Shown one piece after another: positions 9,526 through 18,381 of a DNA stretch of 64,000 nucleotides. Position numbers and translations under genes: made by a program. Positions within the stretch are counted from its first letter, which is position 1, and the number at the start of each line of letters is the position of its first letter. Source of the DNA: Lichenibacterium dinghuense (GTDB taxonomy: Bacteria; Pseudomonadota; Alphaproteobacteria; Rhizobiales; Beijerinckiaceae). The DNA lies in contig NZ_JAJLMN010000001.1 in the NCBI RefSeq assembly GCF_021730615.1, positions 3,917,501 to 3,981,500 of the forward strand, given 5' to 3'. Below the pieces are notes generated by a model. The model saw nothing but the letters and a program-made list of their open reading frames with translations, was not told the origin of the DNA and made no database searches.

Positions 9526-10347
9526 TTGCTGCCCATCGACGGCCACACGATCCGCGCGATCGCCCAGAGGTACAGCGGCCAGCGTGCCGCCACGCAGGAG
9601 GCGACGGTCGCCGTCATCGGCCCCGTCCTGGCCGAGACCCTGGCGTCCTACGCGATCGACCGCCCGCTGCGGATCGCGCATTTCCTCGCGCAGATGTGCA
9701 CCGAGTGCCAGGACTTCACCGCCATGGAGGAGCAGGGGACGGAGGCCTACTTCGAGCGCTACAACGGCCGCATGGGCAACCTGCCGCCGGGCGACGGCTA
9801 CCGCTTCCGCGGCCGCGGCCTGATTCAGCTGACCGGGCGGCAGAACTACACCCTGTACGGCACGCTGCTGTCCTACGACCTCGTCGAAGTGCCCGACAAG
9901 GCGGCCGAGCCGGCGACCGCGCTGGCGATCGCCTGCACGTTCTGGAAGAAGCTCGACCTCAACGCCGCCGCGGACGCCGACGACGTGATCCTCGTGACCA
10001 AGCGGATCAACGGCGGGCTGAACGGCATCGAGCAGCGCCGGGCCTACCTCGCCAAGGCCAAGGCGGTGCTGGCGCGGATGACGGCCGAGGCTTCGGCCGG
10101 GACCGACCCGCAGCCGCCCGGCAGCCCCATCCTCCACAGGGGGACGGACGTCACGCAGGTCGTCGAACTCCAGCGGCTGCTCGTCGGCGCCGGCTATCCG
10201 ATGACGGTGGACGGCCAGTTCGGCCCCGGCACCGAGGTCGCCGTGAAGGCCTTTCAACTCACCCAGGGTCTGACCCCCGACGGCATCGTCGGCCCGTCCA
10301 CCTGGGACGCGCTTCGCCGCCTCGTCCCGGCGCCGGAGCCGGACTGA
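9526..10347 (+). CDS. GH19-type lysin/chitinase with C-terminal peptidoglycan-binding domain
   Basis: About 273 residues. The N-terminal 190 residues are a glycoside-hydrolase 19 (chitinase/endolysin) domain: LAQMCTECQDFTAMEE, YFERYNGRMG and RGRGLIQLTGRQNY are hallmark segments. Residues about 205-265 form a PG_binding_1 domain (VVELQRLLVGAGYPM, DGQFGPGTEVAVKAFQ, DGIVGPSTWDAL). The start is decided by the ribosome binding site: GGGGAGGT lies five to six bases before the TTG at 9526 (LLPIDGHTIRAI), whereas the upstream ATG at 9463 has none and adds Arg-rich sequence. There is no signal peptide, as in phage-type endolysins. It hydrolyses peptidoglycan or chitin-like glycans; biological role unknown, and no other phage genes are nearby. 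Confidence 0.85.
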   Translation: MLPIDGHTIRAIAQRYSGQRAATQEATVAVIGPVLAETLASYAIDRPLRIAHFLAQMCTECQDFTAMEEQGTEAYFERYNGRMGNLPPGDGYRFRGRGLIQLTGRQNYTLYGTLLSYDLVEVPDKAAEPATALAIACTFWKKLDLNAAADADDVILVTKRINGGLNGIEQRRAYLAKAKAVLARMTAEASAGTDPQPPGSPILHRGTDVTQVVELQRLLVGAGYPMTVDGQFGPGTEVAVKAFQLTQGLTPDGIVGPSTWDALRRLVPAPEPD

Positions 10348-10396
10348 CCCCTCCGGGGCCGAAGCCGCGCTGTTGCCGCTGCGGTGCCCTTGCCGC

Positions 10397-11419
10397 ATGA
10401 TGCGCCATCCTGCGACGTTCCGGAGCATCGGCTTGGCGTTCCCCCTGACCCTCATGCCCCGTCCCATGCCGCCCAAGGTCGTCGAGGCCCTGGAGACGGG
10501 GGTGAACCTCGTGAAGCTGTGGGAGGCCGCCGACCCCGAGGCCGAGCTGTCGCGCGTGGCCGGCGACGTCGGCGCCCTCGCGGTCGGCGGCCACGTCAGG
10601 GTCGATGGCCCCTACATGGAGCGGTTCCCGCGCCTGCAGCTCGTGTCGAGCTTCGGGGTGGGCTACGACGCGATCGACGCCGCCTGGGCGGGCGGACGCG
10701 GGCTCGTCGTCACCAACACGCCGGGCGTGCTCGACGACGAGGTGGCCGACACGGCGATGGGCCTCGTGCTCGCCACCGTGCGCCAGTTCCCCGCCGCCGA
10801 GCGCCACCTGCGCGCCGGCCGCTGGATCGACGGCGCCTTCCCGCTGAGCCACACGCTGCGCGGCCGCACGCTGGGCATCCTCGGCCTCGGGCGCATCGGC
10901 AAGGCCGTCGCGCACCGGGCCGAAGCCTTCGGCCTCGCGATCGCCTATCACGGCCGCCGGCCGCAGGAGGGCGTCGGCTATCGCTACTGCTCTTCCGCCG
11001 TCGCGCTGGCCGAGGCCTGCGACATCCTGGTCGTGATCACGCCCGGCGGCGCCGACACGCGGCACCTCGTCGACGCGGCCGTGCTGAAGGCCCTCGGCCC
11101 CTCCGGCATCCTGATCAACGTGGCGCGGGGCTCCGTGGTGGACGAGGCGGCGCTGATCGCGGCGCTCCAGTCGAAGACGATCCTCGGCGCGGGGCTCGAC
11201 GTCTTCTCCGAGGAGCCCGAGGTGCCCCAGGCCCTGCTCGACCTCGACCACGTCGTGCTGCTGCCGCACGTGGGCTCGGCGTCGCACCACACGCGCGACG
11301 CCATGGGGCAGCTCGTGGTCGACAACATCCTGTCCTGGCGCGACGGCCGGCCGCCCCTGACGCCCGTGGCCGAGACGCCGTGGCGTGGTAGCTACGGGGC
11401 GCCCTCCGGCTCCCGATGA
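10397..11419 (+). CDS. D-isomer-specific 2-hydroxyacid dehydrogenase (glyoxylate/hydroxypyruvate reductase type)
   Basis: NAD(P)-dependent reductase of 2-oxoacids, about 340 residues. The Rossmann motif GILGLGRIGKAVA and the catalytic Arg (NVARGSVVDE), Glu (EEPEVP) and His (LLPHVGSAS) are all present, and TNTPGVLDDEVADTAMGL is typical of the glyoxylate/hydroxypyruvate reductase branch. The start is uncertain: ATG 10397 or 10454 (MPRPMPPKVVEAL) both precede conserved sequence. It overlaps the following inhibitor gene by 4 bp (ATGA), so the two are probably cotranscribed although functionally unrelated. Confidence 0.88.
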   Translation: MMRHPATFRSIGLAFPLTLMPRPMPPKVVEALETGVNLVKLWEAADPEAELSRVAGDVGALAVGGHVRVDGPYMERFPRLQLVSSFGVGYDAIDAAWAGGRGLVVTNTPGVLDDEVADTAMGLVLATVRQFPAAERHLRAGRWIDGAFPLSHTLRGRTLGILGLGRIGKAVAHRAEAFGLAIAYHGRRPQEGVGYRYCSSAVALAEACDILVVITPGGADTRHLVDAAVLKALGPSGILINVARGSVVDEAALIAALQSKTILGAGLDVFSEEPEVPQALLDLDHVVLLPHVGSASHHTRDAMGQLVVDNILSWRDGRPPLTPVAETPWRGSYGAPSGSR

Positions 11420-12213
11420 CCGCGCTCCCGAAAGCCCCCGTCATGACCCCGATCCGTTCCGCGCTCCTCACCGTCGCGGTCCTCCTGTCGTCCGCCCCGG
11501 CGCTGGTCGCCCCCGCGTCGGCCGCTCCCGCGGCGAGCGTGTGGACGCTGTCGCTCGCCGGCGGCGAAAAGCAGTGCCGCCTTACGTTGCGCCCCTCCGT
11601 CGGCGGCCGGGCCGCGCCCGTCGCCATGCCGCCCGGCTGCCACCGTGCCTTCCCGGCGCTGAGCCGCGTCGTGTCCTGGTCGCAGGCCGGCGACGGGCTG
11701 CACTTCGACGACGCGCACGGCGATCCGCTCCTGGCCTTCGACCCCGACGGCAAGGGTTTCCGCGCCACGAGCCCGCAGGGCGACGCCCTCGCCCTGACCT
11801 CCGCCGACGGCCGCGGCCGAGCGGCCCTCGAAGCCGCCGCCCCCGCGGCGGTCGAGGTCGCGCAGGCGAGCGCCAAGCCGGCGGCCGCCGCCAAGAAGCC
11901 GGCGGCCGGGCCGAAGCCCGCCGAGGTCGCGGGCCGCTACGCCGTCCTGCGCGACAAGACGCGCGACACGGGATGCATGGTGACGCTGGACGACAAGTCG
12001 GCGGGGCCGGGCAAGTCGCTCAAGGCCCGCCTCGCCCCGGCCTGCCGCGACCAGGGCATCGTGATCTTCGACCCCGTGGGATGGGAGGTGGTCGGCAACC
12101 GGCTGGTGCTGACGGCCCGCAAGGGGCACACGACGGAGCTCGAGACCCAGGAGGACGGCACCTGGATGAACGAGGTCAAGAAGGGCAAGACGCTGTCCCT
12201 GAAGCGGATCTGA
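11416..12213 (+). CDS. Exported protein with two AprI/Inh (Omp19-like) protease-inhibitor domains
   Basis: 265 residues with a Sec signal peptide (cleavage near ASAAPA, about residue 37) and two copies of the Inh/AprI beta-barrel domain joined by an Ala/Lys/Pro linker (about residues 137-172). Domain 1 has VWTLSLAGGEKQCRLTL ... PPGC and a GDPLLAFDPDG strand; domain 2 has VAGRYAVLRDKTRDTGCMVTL and PACRDQGIVIFDPVGWEVV. Each domain has the usual cysteine pair. Family members inhibit serralysin-type metalloproteases or, as Brucella Omp19, other proteases; no serralysin gene is near. It follows the dehydrogenase with an ATGA overlap. Some family members are lipoproteins, but no lipobox is seen here. 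Confidence 0.78.
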   Translation: MTALPKAPVMTPIRSALLTVAVLLSSAPALVAPASAAPAASVWTLSLAGGEKQCRLTLRPSVGGRAAPVAMPPGCHRAFPALSRVVSWSQAGDGLHFDDAHGDPLLAFDPDGKGFRATSPQGDALALTSADGRGRAALEAAAPAAVEVAQASAKPAAAAKKPAAGPKPAEVAGRYAVLRDKTRDTGCMVTLDDKSAGPGKSLKARLAPACRDQGIVIFDPVGWEVVGNRLVLTARKGHTTELETQEDGTWMNEVKKGKTLSLKRI

Positions 12214-12533
12214 GCCGCCGCGCTCCGACGCCGTATTTCGCGCGCTCGCGGCGGTTCGCGGTCCTCCCCGAGCCGCCCGGAAACGATCGATCATGAGGCG
12301 ATGTGCGCGATCGGGCGGCACCGTTGCAGTATTCGGCGCCGATGCCGCGGTCATCGCCCTCATGACAGGGGGCGCCGGCCGCCCCCGCTGCCCTTGAGTT
12401 GCCCCGCTGGCCTGTGCATGGGCGGCCTTCCGCTCGGATTTCATTTGCAGGACATTTCGAAAAGTTCTTGGATGCGGCCCGACCGGGAGGGTTCGCCCTT
12501 CGAGGCCACCACGCACGGGCGGAAGGACGACGG
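12214..12533. other. 320-bp intergenic region upstream of the peptide importer
   Basis: No convincing gene is seen. The second half (about 12430-12480) is less GC-rich (TTTCATTTGCAGGACATTTCG and following) and probably holds the promoter of the dpp operon, but I find no clear -35/-10 pair. GATCGATCATGAGGCGATGTGCGCGATCG near 12286 is weakly symmetrical. AAGGACGACGG at 12523-12533 is the ribosome binding site of the next gene. Confidence 0.5.
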
Positions 12534-14123
12534 ATGACATTGCATCGCGTTTTGGGGCTGGGGGTCGCGACCCTGCTGCTCTGCGGAACCGCCGCTTCGG
12601 CGAAGACGCTGGTCTACTGCGCGGAAGGATCGCCGGAGAACTTCACCCCGGCCCTGAACACGACCGGCACCAGCTTCGACGCGGCGCGCCCGGCCCTCGA
12701 CCGGCTGATCGAGTTCAAGCCCGGCACGACGGACATCCGCCCCGGCCTCGCCGAGTCCTGGGACATCGCCCCCGACGGCAAGACGATCACGTTCCACCTG
12801 CGCAAGGGCGTGAAGTTCGGGGCCACGAAGGGCTTCAAGCCGACGCGCGACTTCAACGCCGACGACGTGCTGTTCTCGTTCGGACGCCAGTACGACCCCG
12901 CCAACCCCTACAACAAGATCGGCGGCGGCAAGTACGACTACTACAACGACATGGACCTGCCGAAGCTTCTGACCAGCATCGAGAAGAAGGACGACTACAC
13001 CGTCGTCTTCCACCTGTCGGAGCCCAACGTCACCATCCTGGCCGACATGGCCATGGACTTCGCCGCGATCCAGTCGAAGGAGTTCGCGGATGCCATGCTG
13101 AAGGCCGGCACGCCCGAGCAGTTCGACCAGGTGCCGGTCGGCACGGGCCCCTTCATCTTCTCGTCCTATCAGAAGGACGCCGTGATCCGCTTCAAGGCCA
13201 ACCCGAACTACTGGAATGGCCGGCCGCCGATGGACGAGCTCGTCTTCGCCATCACGCCCGATCCCACGGCGCGCTATTCCAAGCTGAAGACGAACGAGTG
13301 CCAGATCATCCCCTATCCGCGTCCGGCCGACCTGCCCGAGATGCAGAAGGACCCTGAGCTGACCGTCCAGTCGCAGCCGGGGCTCAACATCGGCTATTAC
13401 TCGTTCAACGCCACCAAGCCGCCCTTCGACAAGAAGGAGGTGCGCCAGGCCTTGTCCATGGCGATCGACCGCGGCGCCATCGTGAAGGACGTCTACCTCG
13501 GCGCCGGCCAGCAGGCGAAGAACCTGATTCCCCCGACCATGTGGGCCTACAACGACGCCGTGAAGGACTACCCCTTCGACCCCGCCAAGGCCAAGGAGAT
13601 GCTCGCGGCCGCCGGCGTGAAGACCCCGCTCGACGTCGACCTCTGGTACATGCCGGTCCAGCGGCCCTACAACCCCGATTCCAAGCGCATCGGCGAGATG
13701 ATGCAGGCGGACCTCGCCAAGGTCGGGGTGAACGCTCACCTCGTGTCCTACGAGTGGGGCGAGTACCGCAAGCGGCTCAGCGCCGGCGAGGACACCACGG
13801 CGCAGTACGGCTGGACGGGCGACAACGGCGATCCCGACAACTTCTTCTTCCTGCTCAGCTGCCCGGACGGCAAGCCGGCGCAGAACAACGCCACCAAGTG
13901 GTGCGACGCGACCTTCGACGCCGACCTCGTCAAGGCGCGGCAGATCGCCGACCAGGCCGAGCGCAAGAAGATCTACGACGAGATGCAGGTCATCCAGCAC
14001 GACAACGCGCCCATGCTGACCCTGGCGCATTCGGTGGTGTTCATGCCCATGCGCAAGACCGTGACGGGCTACACCATGAGCCCGCTCGGCACGCATGAGT
14101 TCGACCACGTCGACGTGAAGTGA
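12534..14123 (+). CDS. dppA: Peptide ABC transporter substrate-binding protein
   Basis: Periplasmic solute-binding protein (529 residues) of family 5 (DppA/OppA), capturing di- or oligopeptides for the permease encoded downstream. A Sec signal peptide (cleavage after GTAASA, about residue 22) precedes the mature start KTLVYCAEGSPENFTPALN, which is typical of DppA. Other family features are FHLRKGVKFG, PVGTGPFIFSSYQKD, VRQALSMAIDRGAIV and a Trp/Asp-rich GWTGDNGDPDNFF segment. The ATG at 12534 is favoured by AAGGA upstream and the signal peptide. A hairpin follows before dppB. Substrate could also be heme or 5-aminolevulinate, as for E. coli DppA. Confidence 0.93.
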   Translation: MTLHRVLGLGVATLLLCGTAASAKTLVYCAEGSPENFTPALNTTGTSFDAARPALDRLIEFKPGTTDIRPGLAESWDIAPDGKTITFHLRKGVKFGATKGFKPTRDFNADDVLFSFGRQYDPANPYNKIGGGKYDYYNDMDLPKLLTSIEKKDDYTVVFHLSEPNVTILADMAMDFAAIQSKEFADAMLKAGTPEQFDQVPVGTGPFIFSSYQKDAVIRFKANPNYWNGRPPMDELVFAITPDPTARYSKLKTNECQIIPYPRPADLPEMQKDPELTVQSQPGLNIGYYSFNATKPPFDKKEVRQALSMAIDRGAIVKDVYLGAGQQAKNLIPPTMWAYNDAVKDYPFDPAKAKEMLAAAGVKTPLDVDLWYMPVQRPYNPDSKRIGEMMQADLAKVGVNAHLVSYEWGEYRKRLSAGEDTTAQYGWTGDNGDPDNFFFLLSCPDGKPAQNNATKWCDATFDADLVKARQIADQAERKKIYDEMQVIQHDNAPMLTLAHSVVFMPMRKTVTGYTMSPLGTHEFDHVDVK

Positions 14124-14129
14124 CGGCCG

Positions 14130-14160
14130 GCGCCGGCCGGGCCGGTGCGCCGGCCGGCGC
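14130..14160 (+). terminator. Hairpin between dppA and dppB
   Basis: GCGCCGGCC (14130-14138) and GGCCGGCGC (14152-14160) form a 9-bp all-GC stem with a 13-nt loop directly after dppA. No U-tract follows. Such hairpins often stabilise the upstream binding-protein message or partly attenuate readthrough to the permease genes. Confidence 0.45.
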
Positions 14161-14263
14161 GCAGCGGGGCGATCGGGACAACAGAAGCCCGTCGCCGACC
14201 CTTTCGCGCCGCGGCTTCGGGCTGCGGCGCCCTTCTTAGCTTCGGCGTGGCCCTGCCTTCCCC

Positions 14264-15277
14264 ATGATCCGCTTCTTCGCCAAACGCCTCCTCCTCACGA
14301 TCCCCACCTTCATCGCGCTGATCTTCCTCGTCTTCGTGGCGATCCGGCTCGTGCCGGGCGACCCCGTCGAGGTCCGCGTCGGCGAGCACGGCATCGACCC
14401 CGCGCGGCTGGCCATGCTGCGCCACCAGCTCGGCCTCGACCTGCCGCTCTGGCGACAGTTCCTCGACTACCTGTGGCAGCTCGCCCACGGCGACTTCGGC
14501 CGCTCGCTGTCGACCTCGAACCCCGTGCTCGGCGAGTTCCTGACGCTGTTCCCGGCGACGCTGGAGCTGTCGGTCGCGGCCATGACCCTGGCGGTCGTCA
14601 TCGGCATCCCGATCGGGGTGGTGGCGGCGGTGAAGCGCGGCAGCGTTTTCGACCAGGGCCTGATGGGCCTGTCGGTGGCGGGCTATTCCATGCCGATCTT
14701 CTGGTGGGGCCTCCTGCTCATCATGCTGGTGGCCGAGCGCTGGGGGCTCGCCCCGGTGTCGGGCCGGCTCGACTTCATCCGCTTCGACTACGACACGCCG
14801 ACGGGCTTCATGCTGATCGACAGCCTGCTGTCCGGCGAGGACGGCGCCTTCCTCGACGCGCTCCACCACCTCATGCTGCCCGCCATCGTGCTCGGCACCG
14901 TGCCGCTGGCCGTGATCGCCCGCATGACGCGCTCCTCCATGCTGGAGGTGCTGAGCGAGGACTACGTCCGCACCGCCCGCGCCAAGGGGCTCTCGCCGTT
15001 CCGCGTGGTGGGGCTGCACGCGCTCCGCAACGCGCTGATCCCGGTCGTCACCGTGATCGGCCTGTCGATCGGCGTGCTGCTCGCCGGCGCGGTGCTGACC
15101 GAGACGATCTTCTCCTGGCCGGGCATCGGCAAGTGGCTCATCGACGCCATCTCGCGGCGCGACTACCCGTCGCTGCAGGGCGGCATCATCCTGATCTCGG
15201 CGCTGGTGATCCTGGTCAACCTCGCCGTCGACCTCGTCTACGGCATCATCAACCCGCGGATCCTCCATGGCCGCTGA
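14264..15277 (+). CDS. dppB: Peptide ABC transporter permease DppB
   Basis: Inner-membrane permease of 337 residues with six predicted helices; the first begins almost at the N-terminus (RLLLTIPTFIALIFLVFVAIR). The N-terminal LVPGDPVEVRVGEHG with a following helix-rich stretch and the cytoplasmic EAA-like loop VRTARAKGLSPFRVVGLHALRNAL identify the DppB/OppB family. It ends within the first codons of dppC (11-bp overlap), indicating translational coupling. It pairs with DppC to form the channel powered by DppD and DppF. Confidence 0.94.
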   Translation: MIRFFAKRLLLTIPTFIALIFLVFVAIRLVPGDPVEVRVGEHGIDPARLAMLRHQLGLDLPLWRQFLDYLWQLAHGDFGRSLSTSNPVLGEFLTLFPATLELSVAAMTLAVVIGIPIGVVAAVKRGSVFDQGLMGLSVAGYSMPIFWWGLLLIMLVAERWGLAPVSGRLDFIRFDYDTPTGFMLIDSLLSGEDGAFLDALHHLMLPAIVLGTVPLAVIARMTRSSMLEVLSEDYVRTARAKGLSPFRVVGLHALRNALIPVVTVIGLSIGVLLAGAVLTETIFSWPGIGKWLIDAISRRDYPSLQGGIILISALVILVNLAVDLVYGIINPRILHGR

Positions 15278-16175
15278 CACGCTGATCACGCTGGTCGAGG
15301 AGCCGAGCCTCCACGCCCCGCCGTCCGGCGCCGCCACCCTGTGGTACGCCTTCCGCGAGAACCGCGGGGCCGTGGTGGGGGCCGCGGTGGCGGTGTTCAT
15401 CGCGCTCCTCGCGATCTTCGCGCCGCTGGTGGCCCCGCACTCGCCCTACGAGCAGTTCCGCGACTTCATCAAGGCGCCGCCGGTGTGGGACGGCGGCACG
15501 TGGCGCTTCCCGCTCGGCACCGACGGGGCGGGGCGCGACACTCTGTCCCGCCTCATCTACGGCGCGCGTGTGTCGCTGTTCATCGGCTTCAGCGTGATGG
15601 CCGTGTCCTTCGCCATCGGCGTGGCGCTGGGGCTCCTCGCGGCCTTCAACAACGTCGCCGACGTGCTGATCACCCGCCTGATGGACGTCATCATGGCGGT
15701 GCCTTCCCTCGTGCTCGCCATCCTGGCGGTGGCGATCCTGGGGCCCAACCTCGTCAACACCATCATCGCCATCACGATCGTCTACATGCCGCGCTACGTG
15801 CGGCTGGTGCGCGCTTCCGCGCTCGGCGAGCTCGACAAGGACTACGTGATGGCGGCCCGCGTCGCGGGCGTGAAGGGCCTGCGCCTCGCCTTCGTGACCG
15901 TGCTGCCGAACTGCCTCGCCCCCCTCATCGTGCAGGCGGCGCTCGGCGTGTCGGACGCCATCCTGGAAGCGGCGGCGCTGGGCTTCCTCGGCCTCGGCGC
16001 GCAGCCGCCGACGCCCGAATGGGGCTCGATGCTGGCCGACGCGCGCCAGTTCATCCGCTCCGACCCCTGGATCGTCACCCTGCCGGGCCTGGCCATCCTG
16101 GTCACGGTGGTGGCCATCAACCTCGCCGGCGACGGGCTCCGCGACGCCCTCGACCCCAAGATGAGGCGCTCCTGA
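15267..16175 (+). CDS. dppC: Peptide ABC transporter permease DppC
   Basis: Second inner-membrane permease, 302 residues. It has the DppC/OppC layout: a cytoplasmic N-terminus, one helix (about residues 31-52), a periplasmic loop with PLGTDGAGRDTLSRLIYGAR and then five helices. The coupling loop reads VMAARVAGVKGLRLAFVTVLPN and is followed by LEAAALGFLGLGAQPPTPEWG, both family signatures. It shares one base with dppD (TGATG). Confidence 0.94.
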   Translation: MAADTLITLVEEPSLHAPPSGAATLWYAFRENRGAVVGAAVAVFIALLAIFAPLVAPHSPYEQFRDFIKAPPVWDGGTWRFPLGTDGAGRDTLSRLIYGARVSLFIGFSVMAVSFAIGVALGLLAAFNNVADVLITRLMDVIMAVPSLVLAILAVAILGPNLVNTIIAITIVYMPRYVRLVRASALGELDKDYVMAARVAGVKGLRLAFVTVLPNCLAPLIVQAALGVSDAILEAAALGFLGLGAQPPTPEWGSMLADARQFIRSDPWIVTLPGLAILVTVVAINLAGDGLRDALDPKMRRS

Positions 16176-17191
16176 TGGCCCTTCTCGACATCCGGAACCT
16201 GCGCGTGCGCTTCGCCACGCGCGGCGGCGCCTTCACGGCGGTGGACGGCGTCGACCTGTCGGTGGACCCGCGCGAGATCGTCGCCGTGGTGGGCGAGTCG
16301 GGGTCGGGCAAGTCGGTCGCCATGCTGGCCGTGATGGGCCTGCTGCCCTGGACCGCCACGGTCGAGGCCGACCGCATGGAGTTCGACGGCACCGACCTGC
16401 GCGGCCTGTCCAGGAAGGCGCGGCGCAGGATCGTCGGGCGCGACATCGCCATGATCTTCCAGGAGCCGATGACCTCGCTGAACCCCTGCTTCACCGTGGG
16501 GTTCCAGATCCGCGAGATGCTGCGCGCCCACACGAGGTTCGACCGCGCCGCGCGCCAGCGCCGCGCCGTCGAGCTCCTCGCCAAGGTCGGCATCCCCGAG
16601 CCCGAGCGGCGCCTGAAGAGCTACCCGCACCAGATGTCGGGCGGCATGAGCCAGCGCGTGATGATCGCCATGGCGATCTCCTGCGACCCGAAGCTGCTGA
16701 TCGCCGACGAGCCCACCACTGCGCTCGACGTCACCATCCAGGCGCAGATCCTCGACCTCCTGAAGGGGCTCCAGCGCGACACCGGCATGGGCCTCGTGCT
16801 GATCACCCACGACATGGGCGTCGTGGCCGAGGTGGCGGACCGCGTGCTGGTGCAATACGCCGGCCGGCCGATCGAGACCAACACGGCGGCGGCCCTCTTC
16901 GCCGACCGCCACCACCCCTACACCGAGGCGCTGCTCGCGGCGCTGCCGGAGCGCTCGACCGCCCGGCGCCTGCCCGCCATCCCGGGCGTCGTGCCGGGCC
17001 AGTTCGACCGGCCGCCCGCCTGCGTGTTCGAGCCGCGCTGCGCCTTCGCGTTCCGCCAATGCCGCGAGGCCCCGCCGACGCCGGCCGGTCCCGAACTCGG
17101 CCGCGCGCTGTGCCACATCCCGCTCGTCGGCGGCGTGCCGACGCCGGTGCGCGACGAGGCCTACCGCGTCCGCGACGGAGTGCCCGCATGA
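16175..17191 (+). CDS. dppD: Peptide ABC transporter ATP-binding protein DppD
   Basis: ATPase subunit of 338 residues. Walker A (GESGSGKSV), ABC signature (MSGGMSQRV), Walker B ([12 protein letters not shown]) and the switch His (LITHDMG) are intact. The C-terminal oligopeptide-transporter extension ([13 protein letters not shown] ... [17 protein letters not shown]) has the four-cysteine pattern that binds a [4Fe-4S] cluster in some DppD proteins. The ATG at 16175 overlaps the dppC stop; the next gene starts by an ATGA overlap. Confidence 0.94.
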   Translation: MALLDIRNLRVRFATRGGAFTAVDGVDLSVDPREIVAVVGESGSGKSVAMLAVMGLLPWTATVEADRMEFDGTDLRGLSRKARRRIVGRDIAMIFQEPMTSLNPCFTVGFQIREMLRAHTRFDRAARQRRAVELLAKVGIPEPERRLKSYPHQMSGGMSQRVMIAMAISCDPKLLIADEPTTALDVTIQAQILDLLKGLQRDTGMGLVLITHDMGVVAEVADRVLVQYAGRPIETNTAAALFADRHHPYTEALLAALPERSTARRLPAIPGVVPGQFDRPPACVFEPRCAFAFRQCREAPPTPAGPELGRALCHIPLVGGVPTPVRDEAYRVRDGVPA

Positions 17192-18177
17192 GCGCCCTCC
17201 CGAAGGCGGAGGCCGCCGTCCCGGTGCTCGACGCGCGCGACCTCCGCCGCACCTACGAGGTGCGCCGCGGCTTCTTCGGCCGGCCCGCCACCGTGAAGGC
17301 GCTGTCGGGCGTGTCGTTCCAGCTCGCGGCCGGCGAAACGCTGGCCGTGGTGGGCGAGTCGGGCTCCGGCAAGTCGACGCTGAGCCGGCTCGTGACGCTG
17401 ATCGAGCCGCCGACCGCGGGCTCGCTGCTGATCGAGGGCCGCGACGTGTCGGGCGCCGATGCCGCGGAGCGCCGCCGGCTCCGCCGCGACGTGCAGATGG
17501 TGTTCCAGAACCCCTACGGCTCGCTGAACCCGCGCCAGACCATAGCGGCGACGCTGGCCGAGCCCCTGGTGGTCAACACCGACACGCCCAAGGCCGAGCG
17601 CCGCGAGGCCGTGCGCGCCGCCATGGCGCGCGTGGGCCTGCGGCCGGAGTTCGCGGCCCGCTACCCGCACATGTTCTCGGGCGGCCAGCGCCAGCGCATC
17701 GCCATCGCGCGCGCGCTGATGCTGCGGCCGAAGATCCTGGTGCTCGACGAGCCCGTGGCGGCGCTCGACGTGTCGATCCGCGCGCAGGTGCTGAACCTGC
17801 TCGCCGACCTGCAGGACGAGTTTGGGCTCGCCTACCTGTTCGTCAGCCACGACCTCGGCGTGGTGGAGCACATCGCCGACCGCGTGATGGTGATCTACCT
17901 CGGCCACGCGGTGGAGATCGGCACGCGCGAGGCGATCTTCGGCGCGCCCCAGCACCCGTACACGCGGGCGCTCCTGTCCGCGACGCCCTCGGCCGACCCG
18001 GCCAAGCGCCGCGAGCGCGTGGTGCTGCGCGGCGAGCCGCCCTCGCCGATCGACCCCCCGAGGGGCTGCGTGTTCCACCCCCGCTGCCCGCTGGCCTTCG
18101 ACCGCTGCCGCGTCGAGGAGCCGCCGCTGGAGAGGAAGAAGGGCCGGGACGTGGCCTGCTGGGCGGTGGAAGGCTAG
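17188..18177 (+). CDS. dppF: Peptide ABC transporter ATP-binding protein DppF
   Basis: Second ATPase subunit, 329 residues, last gene of the importer operon. Walker A ([10 protein letters not shown]), signature (FSGGQRQRI), Walker B (ILVLDEPVAALD) and the switch His (FVSHDLG) are present, as is the C-terminal HPYTRALLSATP region with CVFHPRCPLAFDRC. The last residues (PPLERKKGRDVACWAVEG) matter because the DNA coding for the final 13 residues and the bases after the stop are repeated at 18949, beyond the BrnTA genes. That later copy is preceded by a diverged version of the same C-terminus. Confidence 0.94.
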   Translation: MSALPKAEAAVPVLDARDLRRTYEVRRGFFGRPATVKALSGVSFQLAAGETLAVVGESGSGKSTLSRLVTLIEPPTAGSLLIEGRDVSGADAAERRRLRRDVQMVFQNPYGSLNPRQTIAATLAEPLVVNTDTPKAERREAVRAAMARVGLRPEFAARYPHMFSGGQRQRIAIARALMLRPKILVLDEPVAALDVSIRAQVLNLLADLQDEFGLAYLFVSHDLGVVEHIADRVMVIYLGHAVEIGTREAIFGAPQHPYTRALLSATPSADPAKRRERVVLRGEPPSPIDPPRGCVFHPRCPLAFDRCRVEEPPLERKKGRDVACWAVEG

Positions 18178-18193
18178 AAGGCCCGGGCGCGGC
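18150..18193. repeat. 44-bp direct repeat, left copy (3' end of dppF)
   Basis: These 44 bases cover the last codons of dppF (VACWAVEG), its TAG stop and 16 bases beyond. They are identical to 18949-18992, 799 bp to the right; the toxin-antitoxin pair lies between. Similarity continues upstream without a gap: CCGCCGCTGGAG occurs at 18121 and again at 18920. Confidence 0.9.
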
Positions 18194-18381
18194 ACCAGCG
18201 CGCTTGCGACGCGTGTCGGGCGATGGGATCATCGGTCTCCGTGGCGGTCGTCGGCGGGTCGTCCTGGTGGATCGGCCGATCGATGTCAGCTCCCCCGTCC
18301 GGAGGCGCGTGGATCGAGGTTGGCCCTGCGCTCGACGTCGGGAGCGTCCGGCCGTCGTGCGATCGGCAAAGACAAGGGCTC

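Noticed and set aside
9463-10347. Prophage remnant around the lysin gene.
   Set aside because: Only one lysin-like gene is present. No integrase, capsid, tail, terminase or attachment site was seen within 10 kb on either side.
12301-12537. Possible 78-residue gene upstream of dppA.
   Set aside because: Arg/His/Pro-rich without domain character, overlaps the dppA start, and there is no convincing ribosome binding site.
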